Source: Hymenopus coronatus
Taxonomy: Eukaryota > Arthropoda > Insecta > Mantodea > Hymenopodidae
Direction of reading: 5' to 3'
NCBI GenBank assembly: GCA_030762935.1
Contig: CM060899.1
Location: forward strand, 64,406,501 to 64,470,500
DNA length: 64,000 nt
Shown here: positions 44,768 to 56,554 of the stretch, piece after piece
Position numbering within the stretch: the stretch's first letter is position 1
Layout of the letters: each line of letters begins with the position of its first letter
Translations under genes and position numbers: made by a program
Notes under the pieces: generated by a model
What the model was told of the DNA's origin: nothing
The model's input: only the letters and a program-made list of their open reading frames with translations
The model's database searches: none

Positions 44768-45624
44768 TTTACTTTCTCTACACGTACTGCGTACATAAGG
44801 TATTCCACCCAAAACTTCAATTCTGAGATTTCACTGGAAATACACGTTTTAGGGTCCCCTGCAAACAAGTAATTTTAGTAAAAGATCATTTTGTGGGTGT
44901 GAACACGATAACACAAAATCGAAAAGTCAGTAAAATACCAAAATTGGTATTTAGGTTAAAGTATCTTCCAAGGATGCGACACGAAGAATTAAAAAAAAAA
45001 AAAAAACAGCTACCACCACAAACTACACTTTACATGGAAAAAATTACCAACATTTTGATTTTCTTAAAATATGTTCTAACGATTTTGATTAAAATCCCGT
45101 ATATTACAGCTATTTATATCCGAAATGAAATGTATATCTCGAATTTTCTGGGAATAGCCTCTGAAGACCTCATTGTTCTAGATGAATTTTGCCGAATTTT
45201 GCTTAACTGCTAAACTGTAAGAGATAGACAAAAACTCACTTCACCAAAAATGTATATCACGTCAAAACACACAATTTGTATCATTTACATTTTTGTTGTG
45301 GAAGTAACCGTTTCCGAGATATTCCTTCTTTTTGTTTTCAATTGTGAAGTACTTAAACTTTTCTCCGACAGGAAGTATCCGTTTTTCTTTTGTTCTACTC
45401 CTGACCAAGAAGAGATTTGCAATGACAATCGCATAACAGCTTTAAAACATTTGACAATCACTTTAGCATAGCACATTCCCTTATTCTCTTCTACTTATAA
45501 GGAACTAAGTAATAACATTCTGCTAAAATTTATCTCGATCAGCATTGTGTAGAAAGAAGAATAATCTTTTGTAGGAGGTTTGTAGAGCAGCTAGAGAAAG
45601 TCATGTGAGTGTAACACATCAGAT
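44768..45624 (-). mobile_element. HLE copy, subtype B, full length
   Basis: Hairpin shortened (CACGTACTGCGTACATAAGG). GT tract nearly lost. B core. 5' end GCAGCTAGAGAAAGTCATGT and GTGTAACACATCAGA. Confidence 0.8.
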
Positions 45625-45862
45625 TTTTCAGATATTAGTGCATATTATTGTATTTTCAACTTGAAATAGACATATTTAAGGCCATATGTTATTGGTCAAA
45701 ACCAAATGTCGGATTTTTACCAATTTTTCACCATAGTGAAAAGGTTAAAGCACCACACCTACTTACAGTGAAACATTTAAATAGTCACGTGATACTGTTT
45801 AAAGCGCCACATGGTAATAAAAACAATGGGAAATTGAACTACAAGATTACATTAATCAAATT
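45625..45862. other. Unique spacer
   Basis: About 240 bp, nothing recognised. Confidence 0.5.
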
Positions 45863-46733
45863 TTACTTTCTCTACACACACTATGTGCATATTGTATAGA
45901 GAATGTATTGCACTCCACCCAAAAATTCGATACCGAGATTTCACCAATATAACATATAGGGTCCCCAATATCCAAAAAAAGCATTTTCACAAAAAGGTCC
46001 GTGTGTGTATGTGTGTGTGTGTCCGTGTGTCAGTGTGTCCGTGTGTCTGTGAACACGATATCTCAAAAACGAAAAGTTTTGTTGGTATTAAGTTAAGTAT
46101 CTTTCAGGGATACGTCACGAAGGTTTTGAGAAAAATCCCCCCACCCCAAACTACCCTTTATATGGAACTTTTTTTCGAGAATTTTGATTTTTGCAAAAAT
46201 GGCTCTAACGATTTTGATTAAAATTTCATTTATTAAAGTTATTTACCTGATAAATAAAAGGTATATCTTGAATTTTCTGGGAATAGCCTCTGAAGAGTAG
46301 TTTATTCTGGATGAATTTTACTGAATTTTGAATAACTGCTAAACCGTAAGAGATAGACAAAAACTTACTACACTAAAAATGTAGAGCACGTTAAAGCACA
46401 CAATTTATATTATATACATTTTGTTCGTGAGTTTGTCGTTTTTGAGACATTCCTTATTTTTGGTTTCTGCTATGAAAAACTTTTCTCATACAGGAACTTG
46501 TCAACTCCTATCCATATAAACAAAGGAACTTCTTTGACATAGCAACCAGCTTTTGACTATTATTTTAACCTCTGGTTGTCCCTTATTTCGCTTCTACTTA
46601 CAAGGTAGCAAGTAATAAGACTATTTCTGCTCATTATTTCTGATTAGCATAAAGTGAATAGAAGTATAAGCTTTTTAAGAATAATTTGTTGCAGGGATAT
46701 AGAGAAAGTCATGTGAATGGTACACATCAGATT
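45863..46733 (-). mobile_element. HLE copy, full length, subtype A
   Basis: Hairpin ACACACTATGTGCATATTGTATAGAG. Palindrome lost at 46075-46095. A core. 5' end ATAGAGAAAGTCATGTGAAT. Confidence 0.83.
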
Positions 46734-47100
46734 TTTTTATCAATTTTCACAGATAGGTATCCTTAAGTTGATATATGAAACTGTTGTAATTATATGTGAG
46801 AAACAAAAGCGAACACACAAGCGGAAGCTCAAGGAACTCCACGTGAAAGTGAAGTGCTAAGCTAATTAATTGAAAGTGCACGTTTTGGTTGAGTTAAAGA
46901 AACCTGCTCCCATGAACAGTAAGACTGAACTAATCAGCTGTAACCTAGATTAAATTCAAATTCAGCTTGTACCTGTTCTCACAAACCACAACGCAGATGT
47001 AAAGGTTCGTGCATTCGGTAATGTAACATAAAAACTGCGGTTTGCTGGTTAGTAAATCATTTTATAATCAACTACCTGAAATACGAGATCCTGCTTGGTA
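46734..47100. other. Unique island
   Basis: About 365 bp, no feature recognised. Confidence 0.5.
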
Positions 47101-47958
47101 CTTTCTCTTGCCCCTTATGTACAATGTACATAGGGATAGAGAAGTATTGCATTCCACCCAAAAATTCGATGTGGATATTTCACCGGAAATATATGTTTAA
47201 GGGTCCCCTGTATCCAAAAAAAGTATTACCAGAAAAAGGTCCGTGTGTGTGTGTGTGTGTCCGTGTGTCTGTGAACACGATAACTCAGAAACCAAAAGTA
47301 TCTTCCAGGGATGCGACTCGAAGATTTTGAGAAAAATCCCCCCACCCCAAACTACCCTTTACCCGGAACTTTTTTCGAAAATTTTGATTTTCTTAAAAAT
47401 GGCTCTAACGATTTTGATTAAAATGTCGTATATTAAAGATATTTACCTGAGAAATAAAATGTATATCTTGAATTTTCTGGGAATAACTTCTAAAGACCTG
47501 TTTATTCTGGGTGAATTTTGCTTAATTTGGCATAACTAATAAACCGTAAGAGATAGACAAAAACTTACAATACAAAACATGTAGGCCTTGTTAAAATACA
47601 CAATTTACGTCATATACATTTTTTTCGTGGAGCTTACCGTTTTCGAAGTATTCATTGTTATTAGTTTCGTTGTGAAGTACTTATACTTTTCTCAGACGGG
47701 AGTATCCGTTTTTCTTTTGTTCTACTCCTGGCCAAGAAAAGAAGCGATTTGTAATGACAATCGCATAACGACAGCTTTTGAAACATTTGGCTATCGATTT
47801 AGCCTAGTTTATTCGCTTATTTTCTTCCTACTTATAAGGAACTAAGTAATAAGAACATTGTGCTGAATACTCGATTAACAAGGTGCAGAAAGAAGAATAA
47901 TTTTATGTAATAAGTTTGTAGAACGGCTAGAGAAAGTCATGTGAGTGTAACACATAAA
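47101..47958 (-). mobile_element. HLE copy, subtype B, full length
   Basis: B hairpin: TTTCTCTTGCCCCTTATGTA / TGTACATAGGGATAGAG. Palindrome region deleted near 47297. B core. 5' end CGGCTAGAGAAAGTCATGTG. Confidence 0.85.
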
Positions 47959-48245
47959 ATTTTGGTTTTTTATCTTCTTCACATTTAGCCTTCGTTTATT
48001 CGCACGTATTTCGAAATTATTAAACAATATACTCAAACAAATAATTTATTAAAACTCAGCACACCACAAAGAAAGAAAAATAACAGAAAGCTAATGCAAG
48101 GCATGGTTGAAGGACTAGAATTATCGCAGTGATAGTTGTGAATAAAACTCTATACTTCATTATTCGGGCGACTCGTTGATATTTACAGAGAAAACCTCAG
48201 TTGGGAAGAAGTAATGCCAGTTTAAGTAACGTCTATATACCTATA
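47959..48245. other. Unique spacer before mariner
   Basis: About 285 bp, nothing recognised. Confidence 0.5.
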
Positions 48246-49520
48246 GGAGGGCTGTTAAGAAAGTAGTGGCAACATGGTCCCCACGTTCACAGGACAGCGG
48301 GTATGAGCTGATATGATAAGGGAGCGATCAGGTGACTAGTGTCGATGTGAGGTGTGCATTGGTCGGCCTGTCAGTTGAGAATGTGTAACGTTGAAGTGAA
48401 CAGTGTCAAGTGCACCGCTCTAAAGCATGTTTACCAAAGGCGTTCGTGGATTAAAATCGAGGTTGCCCGTGGAAAAAATGCATCAGTATGTTATCGAGAA
48501 TTACGTGAAGCCTGTGGCGGGAATGCATTGCCCTACAGGACGGTTGCACGATGGATCAATGCGTTTCGTGCAGCTCGGACTGAGACTGCGGATTTGCACC
48601 GCACAGGTCGGCCGTCCATTCCGCAAGATCAGATTGACATGTTGAGTGGTCTCGTTGCCATGAACCATCGCTGGACTGTCCGGGAGTTATCCGTAGAGGT
48701 TGGTCTCAGTCATCAAACTGTATTGCATATCCTGACGAAATGTCTTCACCTGAGGAAAATTGCGTCCCGTTGGGTTCCACATCGACTCACTGAGGTACAG
48801 AAATGACACCGGTATCCACCTGGACAGATACCGCAATGAAGAAGACGCATTTGTGCAGCGTATTGTCGCCATTGATGAGACGTGGGCACCAGCCTATGAG
48901 CCGGAATTGAAGCGTTAGTCGAATGAATGGCGTGACCCAGGTTCACCACGTCCACAGAAAGTTCGACAGGAACCCAGTCGGGTGAAGCTGATGCTGATTG
49001 TCGCATACGACTACGAGGGGGTTACTCTTACGCATGCTGTGCCTGAGGGACAAACCGTCAACAGTGCCTACTATTGCCGATTTCTGGAGCGACATCTTCG
49101 TCCGGCTATGCGGCGCAAACGTTTATTGCGAGACGATCACCCCATAGTGTTGCATGACAACGCACGTTGTCATGTCGCAAACAATGTCCAGCTCTTATTG
49201 CAACGGTGGCATTCGGAGGTTTTGGAACATCCTCCGTACTCACCAGATATGAGTCCTTGTGACTTCGACCTGTTTCCGAAGTTGAAGAAACCCCTCCGAG
49301 GCCGCCGATTTCCTGACGTGGCATCTGTAGTCCGCGCAGTAGGGCGCTCCGTCGCAGTCATCAACAGAGATCCCCTTGCCAACGGTCCCCAAGCGCTGCC
49401 CTACTTTAGCAAAAGGTCAGGGACTTTGCGGGTGACTACATTGAGGGAATGTAATGCAGTTGTACTTGTGAGTTCAATAAATATTGTGTTCTATCAATGT
49501 TGCCACTACTTTATTTTCGT
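48246..49520 (+). mobile_element. Near full-length mariner (DD34D), decayed
   Basis: About 1.27 kb. Inner terminal repeats AAAGTAGTGGCAACAT (5', 48259-48274) and the reverse complement AAAGTAGTGGCAACAT at the 3' end (49497-49512). Outermost bases have diverged, so the ends are approximate. TA dinucleotides lie just outside (48244-48245, 49520-49521). Carries one transposase pseudogene on the plus strand. Confidence 0.85.
48354..49454 (+). pseudogene. Mariner transposase, one or more frameshifts and stops
   Basis: The enzyme would excise and integrate mariner at TA sites. Frame 1 (48354-48806) has a paired-like DNA-binding region: a first helix-turn-helix (YRELREACGGNALPYRTVARW), GRP linker, second helix-turn-helix and the family motif WVPHRLTEVQK. 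A frameshift near 48806 shifts to the frame carrying IDETW (first Asp, 48874), a stop at 48916, HDNARCH (second Asp, 49156) and YSPDMSPCD (third Asp, 49261). The last two are separated by 34 residues, the DD34D signature. A further frameshift precedes the normal ending RDFAGDYIEGM, stop at 49452. All three catalytic Asp codons survive, but the gene is not translatable as one protein. Confidence 0.9.
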
Positions 49521-49570
49521 ATATATTCTTGTTTATTCTCAGTGACCAACATACTTAAGAAAATTAAAAA

Positions 49571-50280
49571 AGCTGATGTGTACCATTCACATGACTTTCT
49601 CTATATCCCTGCAACAAATTATTCTTAAAAAGCTTATACTTCTATTAACTTCATGCTAATCAGTAAAACATTATCAGAAATAGCCATATTATTTGCTGCA
49701 TTGTAAGTAGAGGTGAAATAAGGGAGTACCATAGGTTATAGTGACAATCAAAAGCTGGTTGCTATGTCACTGAAGTTCCTTTGTTTGTATGGACAGCAGC
49801 TGACAAATTCCTGCATGAGAAATGTATAATTTTTTCATAGCAGAAACCAAAAATAAGGAATGTCACAAAAACGACGAACTCCACGAAAAAAATGTATATA
49901 ACATAAATTGTGTATTTTAACGTGCTCTACATTTTTTGTAGTAAGTTTTTGTCCATCTCTTACGGTTTAGCAGTTATTCAACATTTAGTAAAATTCATCC
50001 AGAATAAACTACTCTTCAGAGGCTATTCCCAGAAAATTCAATATATACATTTTATTTGTCAGGTAAATATCTTTAATATACGAAATTATAATCAAAATCG
50101 TTAGAGCCATTTTTGAGAAAATCAAAATTTTCGAAAAAAGTTCCATGTAAAGGGTAGTTTGGGGTGGGGGGATTTTTCTCAAAATCCCCGTGTCGCATCC
50201 CTGGAAGATACTAAACTTAAATACCACATTTGGTATTTTATCTACTTTTCGTTTTTGAGTTATCGTGTTCACAGACACAC

Positions 50281-50321
<41 letters not shown>

Positions 50322-50461
50322 CCATTTTTCAAAACTGCTTTTTTTAGATAAAGGGGACCCTAAAACATATATTTCCGGTGAAATCACGCTATCGAATTTT
50401 TTGGTGGAGTGCAATACATTCTCTATACACTATGTACATAGTGCCTATAGAGAAAGTAAAA
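49571..50461 (+). mobile_element. HLE copy, full length, subtype A
   Basis: 5' GCTGATGTGTACCATTCACA, A core, palindrome region TAAATACCACATTTGGTATT, (CA)n 50284-50319, hairpin ACACTATGTACATAGTGCCT, end ATAGAGAAAGTAAAAA. Very well preserved. Confidence 0.88.
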
Positions 50462-50536
50462 ACTAAAGGAAAAACAACAAAATGTGCATATAATAGATAA
50501 GAGGTACTTTGTCTGGTATCCATGCCCATATTATTG

Positions 50537-50996
50537 CTCCATCTACACGCACATAGTATATAGAGAAGGTATTGTATTGCACCCAAAAATTCGATGCCGA
50601 GCTTTAACCGGAAATATATGTTTTGAGACCCCCTGAATCCGAAAAAAAAGGATTTTTAAAAAAATGTCCACGTATATGTATATCTGTTAGTGTGTGTATG
50701 TGTGTGTGCCTATGGGCAGCATAGCTCAAAAACGAAAAAACTGTTAAATACCAAGCTTAGTATTTAAGCTCAGTATCTTCCAAGGATACGACACGAAGAT
50801 TTTCAAGAAAAACCCCACATTCCTAACTACCCTTTACATGGAACTTTTTTCCAAAATGTTGATTTTCTTAAAAATGGCTTTTTGATTAAAATGTCGTCTA
50901 TTAACGATATTTACGTGACAAATAAATTGTATATCCTGAATTATATGGGAATAGCATCTTAAGGGATGTAGAAAAAGTCATGCTAATGGAACACAT
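50537..50996 (-). mobile_element. HLE internal-deletion derivative, 460 bp
   Basis: Both termini present: hairpin ACGCACATAGTATATAGAG at left, AGTCATGCTAATGGAACACA at right. The middle (TTACGG motif, A-run, core) is removed at ~50956, where GGGAATAGCATCTT meets AAGGGATGTAG. Confidence 0.8.
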
Positions 50997-50999
50997 CAA

Positions 51000-51905
51000 T
51001 TTTTACTTTCTCTAGCCCCATTTGTATAATGTACATAGGGATAGACAAGATACTGTAATGCACCCAAAAATTCGATACCGAGATATCACCGGAAATATAT
51101 GTTTTGGGGTCCCCTGAGTCCGAAAAAAGCATTTTTAAAAAAAAAGGTCCTTGTGCGTGTATGTATGTGTGAGTCTGTGTGTCTGTCTGTGTGTCTGTGC
51201 ACAGCATAGCCCCAAAACAAAAAGACCGTTAAATACCAAACTTGGTATTTAGGTTCAATATCTTCCAAGGATGCTACACGAAGATTTTCAAAAAAATCTC
51301 TCCACCGCAAACTACCCTTTACAAACAAAAATTTCGAAAATTTTGATTTCCTTATAAATGGCTCTAACGATTTTGATTAAAACCCCGTATATTAAAACCG
51401 AAATAAAATGTATATCTCGAATTTTTTGGGAATAGCCTCTGAAGAACTGTTTAATAAGGATGAATTTTGCTGAATGTTGCTTAACTGCTAAACCGTAAGA
51501 GATAGAAAAAAACGTACTATTCAAAATATGCACCTCATGACAAACACATAATTTTTGTCCTTTACGTTTTTGTTGTGGAGGTAACCGTTTTCGAGATATT
51601 CCTTGTTATTGGTTTCAATTGTGAAGTACTTAAACTTTTCTCAGACAGGAAGTGTCTGTTTTTCTTTTGTTCTACTCCTGGCCAAGCAAAGAAGTTATTT
51701 GCAAAGACAATCGCATAACGATAGCTTTTAAAACATTTGTCAATCACTTTAGCATAGTGCATTCCCTTCTACATATAAGCAACTAAGTAATAACATTTGC
51801 TAACAGTTATCTTGGTTAGCATTGCGTTCAAAGAAGAAGAATATTTTGTAGGAGTTTAGTAGAGCAGCTAGAGAAAGTCATGTGAGTGTAACACATCAGA
51901 TTTTT
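51000..51905 (-). mobile_element. HLE copy, subtype B, full length
   Basis: Joined head to tail to its left neighbour. ACTTTCTCTAGCCCC hairpin at left pairs in sequence with GCAGCTAGAGAAAGT at right (CTAGC/GCTAG). B core present. Best example of B terminal complementarity. Confidence 0.88.
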
Positions 51906-52228
51906 TTACGCGAAATTGACAATTTCTGAGATACTACTTGATATTTGTTTCAGATTTAATATAATCTCTTCTCACTCGTAAAGTTGTAACCTGGTTCTGC
52001 ATAGAAACGGATTTCATCCACATGGCAACCAGTTTTTAAAAGATTTGACTATCGTTTTGTTTAGCGTATTCCATTATTTCCTTCTACTTACAAGAAGGCA
52101 AATAATAAGACCCTTTCTGCTGATTTTTTCTCGATTAGCTTTAAGTAAATAGAATAATAAGATTTTTAACAATAATTTATTGCTGAGATATAGAGATAGT
52201 CATGTAAATGGAACACATAAGATTTTTT
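51906..52228 (-). mobile_element. HLE short form, subtype C
   Basis: T-run then ACGCGAAATTGACAATTTCT (recurrent breakpoint), C core, 5' end GTCATGTAAATGGAACACAT. Confidence 0.75.
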
Positions 52229-52584
52229 TTCTTAGAGTTATACATATCTGAGATATTCCTTGTTATTGTTTCAACCTTAGAATGCTTGCACTTTTCTAAA
52301 ACAGAACTCCGATTTGTTTCGTACCTCTTGCTTTAAACCTGACCATGCAAAGAGAAGGGAATTTCAATTGTATCACATAGCGAAAGTTCTTAAGAGATTT
52401 GTCCTGAGCTTTAACCTAATTTATCACTTATTTTCCTCCTACATACAAAGGAGCAAGTGATGAAGCTATTTCTGGTAATGCTTATCTCGATTACTATGAT
52501 GTAAATAGAAGGGTATGCTTTTGTGGGTATGGTTTGTTTGCAGCACAGGTAGAGAAAATTATGTGAATGGAACACAAAAGATAT
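52229..52584 (-). mobile_element. HLE short form, subtype C, diverged
   Basis: T-run then CTTAGAGTTATACATATCTG. Diverged core. 5' end AATTATGTGAATGGAACACA. Third consecutive copy in one orientation. Confidence 0.7.
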
Positions 52585-53471
52585 TACTTTCTCTACACGT
52601 ACTATCTACAGTGTATAGAGAAGGTATTGAATTCCATCCAAATTTTCGAAACCGAGATTTCACCGGAAATATATGTTTTAGGGTCCCCTTTATCTAAAAA
52701 AAAAACATTTTCGGAAAAAAGGTCCGTGTGTGTGTGTGTGTTTGTATGTGTCCGTGTGTCTGTGTGCCTGTGAACACGATAACTCAAAAACGAAAAATAG
52801 GTAAAATACCAAACTTGGTATTTAAGTTTAGTATCTTCCAGGGATGCGAACAAAGATTTTGAGACAAATCCCCCCACCCCCAACTACCCTTTACATGGAA
52901 CGTTTTTCGAAAATTTTGATTTTCTCAAAAATGGCTCTAGAGATTTTGATTACAATTTCGAATATTAAAGATATTTACCTGACAAATAAAATGCATATCT
53001 TGAATTTTCTGGGAATATCCTCTGAAGAGTAGTTTATTCTGCATGAATTTTACTGAATTTTGAATAACTGCTAAACTGTAAGGGATGTACGAAAGCTTAC
53101 TATACAAAAAATACAGAGCAAATTAAAACACATAATTTATGTTATATACATTTTTTTCGTGGAGTTCGTCGTTTTTGTGACATTCCTTATTTTTGGTTTC
53201 TGCTATGAAAAACGTATACTTTTCTCATACAGGAACTTGTCAACTCCTATTCATACAAACAAAGGAACTTCATTGACATAGCAACCAGCTTTTGACTATC
53301 TCTTTAACCTACAGTTGTCCCTTATTTCGCTTCTACTTACAAGGAAGCAAGTAATTAAACTATTTCTGCTATTTTTTTCTGATTAGCATAAAGTAAATAG
53401 AAGTATAAGCTTCTTAAGAATAATTTGTTGCAGGGATATGGATAAAGTCATGTGAATGGTACACATAAGAT
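52585..53471 (-). mobile_element. HLE copy, full length, subtype A
   Basis: Hairpin shortened (ACACGTACTATCTACAGTG). GT tract 52727-52768. Palindrome near 52806. A core. 5' end AAAGTCATGTGAATGGTACA. Confidence 0.85.
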
Positions 53472-54186
53472 TTTTACAAAAAGGTTCGTGTGTGTATGTG
53501 TGTATGTGTCTGTGGACAGCATAGCTCAAAAACAAAAAGACCGTTTAATTCCTAACTTAGTATATAAGTTTGGTATCTTGCAAGAATGCGACACAAAAAT
53601 TCTCAAGAAAATCCACCCTCCCCCAACTACCCTTTACATGCAAAAAAATTCGAAAATTATGATTTTCTAAAAAAATGGCTCTAACGATTTTAAATAAAAT
53701 ATCATATATTAAGGATATTTATCTGACAAATAAAATGTATATCTTAAATTTTCTGGGAATAGTCTCTGAAGACTACTTTATTCTGGATGAATTTTACAAC
53801 ATTTTGCATAGCTGCTAAACCGTAAGAGATGGACAAAAACCTATCACATAAAATGTATAGCACGTTAAAACACACCATTTATGTTATATACATTTTTTTC
53901 GTGGAGTTGATCGTTTCAGCTTTAAAAAACTTAAATTTTTCTCATATGGGAATTTGTCAACTCCTGTCCATACAAACAAAGGAACTTCAGTCACATAGCA
54001 ACCAGCTTTTGACTTCACTTTAACCTATGGTACTACCTTATTTCGCTTCTACTTACAAGGGAGCAAGTAATAAGAATATTTCTATTAATTTTTCTCAATT
54101 AGCACGAAGTAAATAGAAGCTTAAGGTTTTTAAAAACACTTTGTTGCAGAGATGTAGAGAAAGTCTAGTGAATGGAACACATCAGG
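53472..54186 (-). mobile_element. HLE copy, 3' hairpin missing
   Basis: Starts after a T/A run at AAAAAGGTTCGTGTGTG, the second recurrent breakpoint. A core and 5' end AGTCTAGTGAATGGAACACA. Confidence 0.8.
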
Positions 54187-54559
54187 TATTTTAGTTTTCA
54201 TTTTGTTTATCGTTCTCCACAGCCAATTTTATCCACATCAAACAGACAATTAGCATGGTTATGCTGAAATGAGAATACCTAACATTGCATCAGCTCATCC
54301 CAGCTCGTAAAAACCTATGTACAGCTCAAAATTCCAAACAATGAATGTTAAATTAGCATTCCAAATATTTTATGGATCAATAGCAGGCAAGCCATGAGAT
54401 AAGCGCTTTGTACAAAACTGGGAGACTGGAAACAGATTAAAAAACCCTGGTAATACCAAAAGTAATGCTACAAGCTGTAACCTACACACTTTAGATTTAT
54501 ACGCACATTTTCAATATTCTGTGATAGTGCCCACAATTTGTGAAAATTAAACAAGGAAA
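54187..54559. other. Unique island
   Basis: About 370 bp, no feature recognised. Confidence 0.5.
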
Positions 54560-55432
54560 TCTGACGTGTTTCACTCACATGATTTTCTCTACATACCTGC
54601 AACAAATTATTATTAAAATGCTTATGCTTTTATTAACTTCATGCTAATTGAGAAAAAATAACCATAAATAGTCTTATTATTTGCTTCCTTGTAAGTAGAA
54701 GCGAAATATGGGAATATCATAGGTTAAAGTCATAGTCAAAAGCTGGTTTTTATGTGACTGAATGTCCTTTGTTTGTATGTATGGACATGAGTTGACAAAT
54801 TCCTGTATGAGAAAATTATATTTTTTATAGCTGAAACAAAAAAACAAGAAATACCTCAAAAACAATCAACTCCTCAAAAAAAAAATCAAATAAAAATTGT
54901 GGTTTTTAATGTGCTCTACATTTTTTGTGTGGTAAGTTTTTGTCCATTTCTTGCGGTATTAGCAGTTATGCAAAATTCCCCCAGAATAAAGTAGTCTTCA
55001 GAGACTATTCCCAGAAAATTCAAGATATACATATTATTTGTCAGGTAAATATCTTTAATATAGGATATTTTAATCAAAATTGTTAGAGCTATTTTTGAGA
55101 AGATCAAAATTTTAGAAAACAAGTTCCATGTAAAGGGTAGTTAGAGGTGGGTAGATTTTCTTGCGAATCTTCGTGTCGCATCCTTGGAAGATACCAAACT
55201 TAAGTACCAAGTTTGGTATTTAACGGTCTTTTCGTTTTTGAGCTATGCTGTACACAGACACACTGATACACACACACACGCAGACATAAACGGACCTTTT
55301 TCTAAAATGCTTTTTTTTATTCAGGGGGGCCCAAAACGTGTATTTCCGGTGAACTTTCGGTATCGAATTTTTAGGTGGAATACAATACCTTCTCTATACA
55401 CTATGTACATAATACACGTAGAGAAAGTAAAA
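54560..55432 (+). mobile_element. HLE copy, full length, subtype A
   Basis: 5' TCTGACGTGTTTCACTCACA. ACCAAACTTAAGTACCAAGT near 55194 keeps the larger stem. CA tract 55268-55279. Hairpin ACACTATGTACATAATACACG. End GTAGAGAAAGT. Confidence 0.85.
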
Positions 55433-55696
55433 AAGTGTGTGTGTGTGTGTGTGTCTGTGGGCAGCATAGCTCAAAAACGAATAGCGCGTTAGATAAACAC
55501 TTGGTATTTAAGTAAGGTATCTTCTAAACTTTACATTTTTGATTTTCTGAAAAATATCTATAATGAATTTGATTAAAAGTTATATACTATAGACGTTCAC
55601 AGTGTGTATATATATACATTGTGTATTTTAACGATATATATATCGTTAAAATACACAATTCTGGTTAAATACGTATTCATTATAGAGTTTAGCCTT
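55433..55696 (-). mobile_element. HLE internal fragments around a palindrome
   Basis: (GT)n at 55435-55453, internal block with deletions to ~55585, then the palindrome and GTTAAAATACACAATTCTGG to a T-run. No termini. Confidence 0.6.
55618..55659. repeat. Perfect 42-bp palindrome
   Basis: Each half is 21 bp (begins ATTGTGTATTTTAACGATAT), with no spacer. The arms resemble the HLE internal segment around ACACAATTTATG in both orientations. Confidence 0.95.
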
Positions 55697-56554
55697 TTTA
55701 CTTTCTCTATTCGCACTATGTATATAGTGTATAGAGCAGGTATTGCACTCCTCCAAAAAATTCGATACCGAGATTTCATCGGAAACGTAAGTTTTAGGGT
55801 CCCCTGTATCCAAAAAAAGTATTTTCAGAAAAAGGCCCGTGTGTCCGTGTGTCCGTGAACACGATAACTCAAAAACGAAAAGTCGGTAAAATACCAAACT
55901 TGGTATTTAAATTTAGTATCTTTCAGGGATGCGACACGAAGATTTTAAGTAAAATCTCCCCCACCCCAAACTACCCTTTACATGGAACTTTTTTCGAAAA
56001 TTTTGATTTTCTAAAAAATGGCTCTAACGATTTTGATTAAAATATTGTATATAAAGATATTTAGTTGACAAATAAAATTTATATTTTGAGTTTTCTGGGA
56101 ATGGCCTCTGAAGAGTAGTTTATTCTGGATGAATTTTACTAAATTTTGAATAACTGCTAAACCGTAAGAGATGGTCAAAAACTTACTACACAAACAATGT
56201 AGAGCACGTTAAAACACACAATTTATGTTATATACATTTTTTTCGTGGAGTTCGTCGTTTTTGTGACATTCCTTATTTTCGGTTTCTGCTATGAAAAACG
56301 TATACAGGAATGTGTCAACTGCTGTCCATACAAACAAAGGAACTTCTGTGACATAGCAACCAGCTTTTGTTTATCACTTTAACCTTACTCACTTTACTCC
56401 CTTATTTCACTTCTACTTACAAGGAAGCAAGTAATAACACTATTTCTGCTACTGTTTTACTGATTAGCATGAAGTTAATAGAAGTATAAACTTTTTAAGA
56501 ATAATTTGGTGCAGGGATATAGAGAAAGTCACGTGAATGGTACACATAAGATTT
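55697..56554 (-). mobile_element. HLE copy, full length, subtype A
   Basis: Hairpin GCACTATGTATATAGTGTATAGAG. Short GT tract. Palindrome near 55889. A core. 5' end GTCACGTGAATGGTACACAT. Confidence 0.85.
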
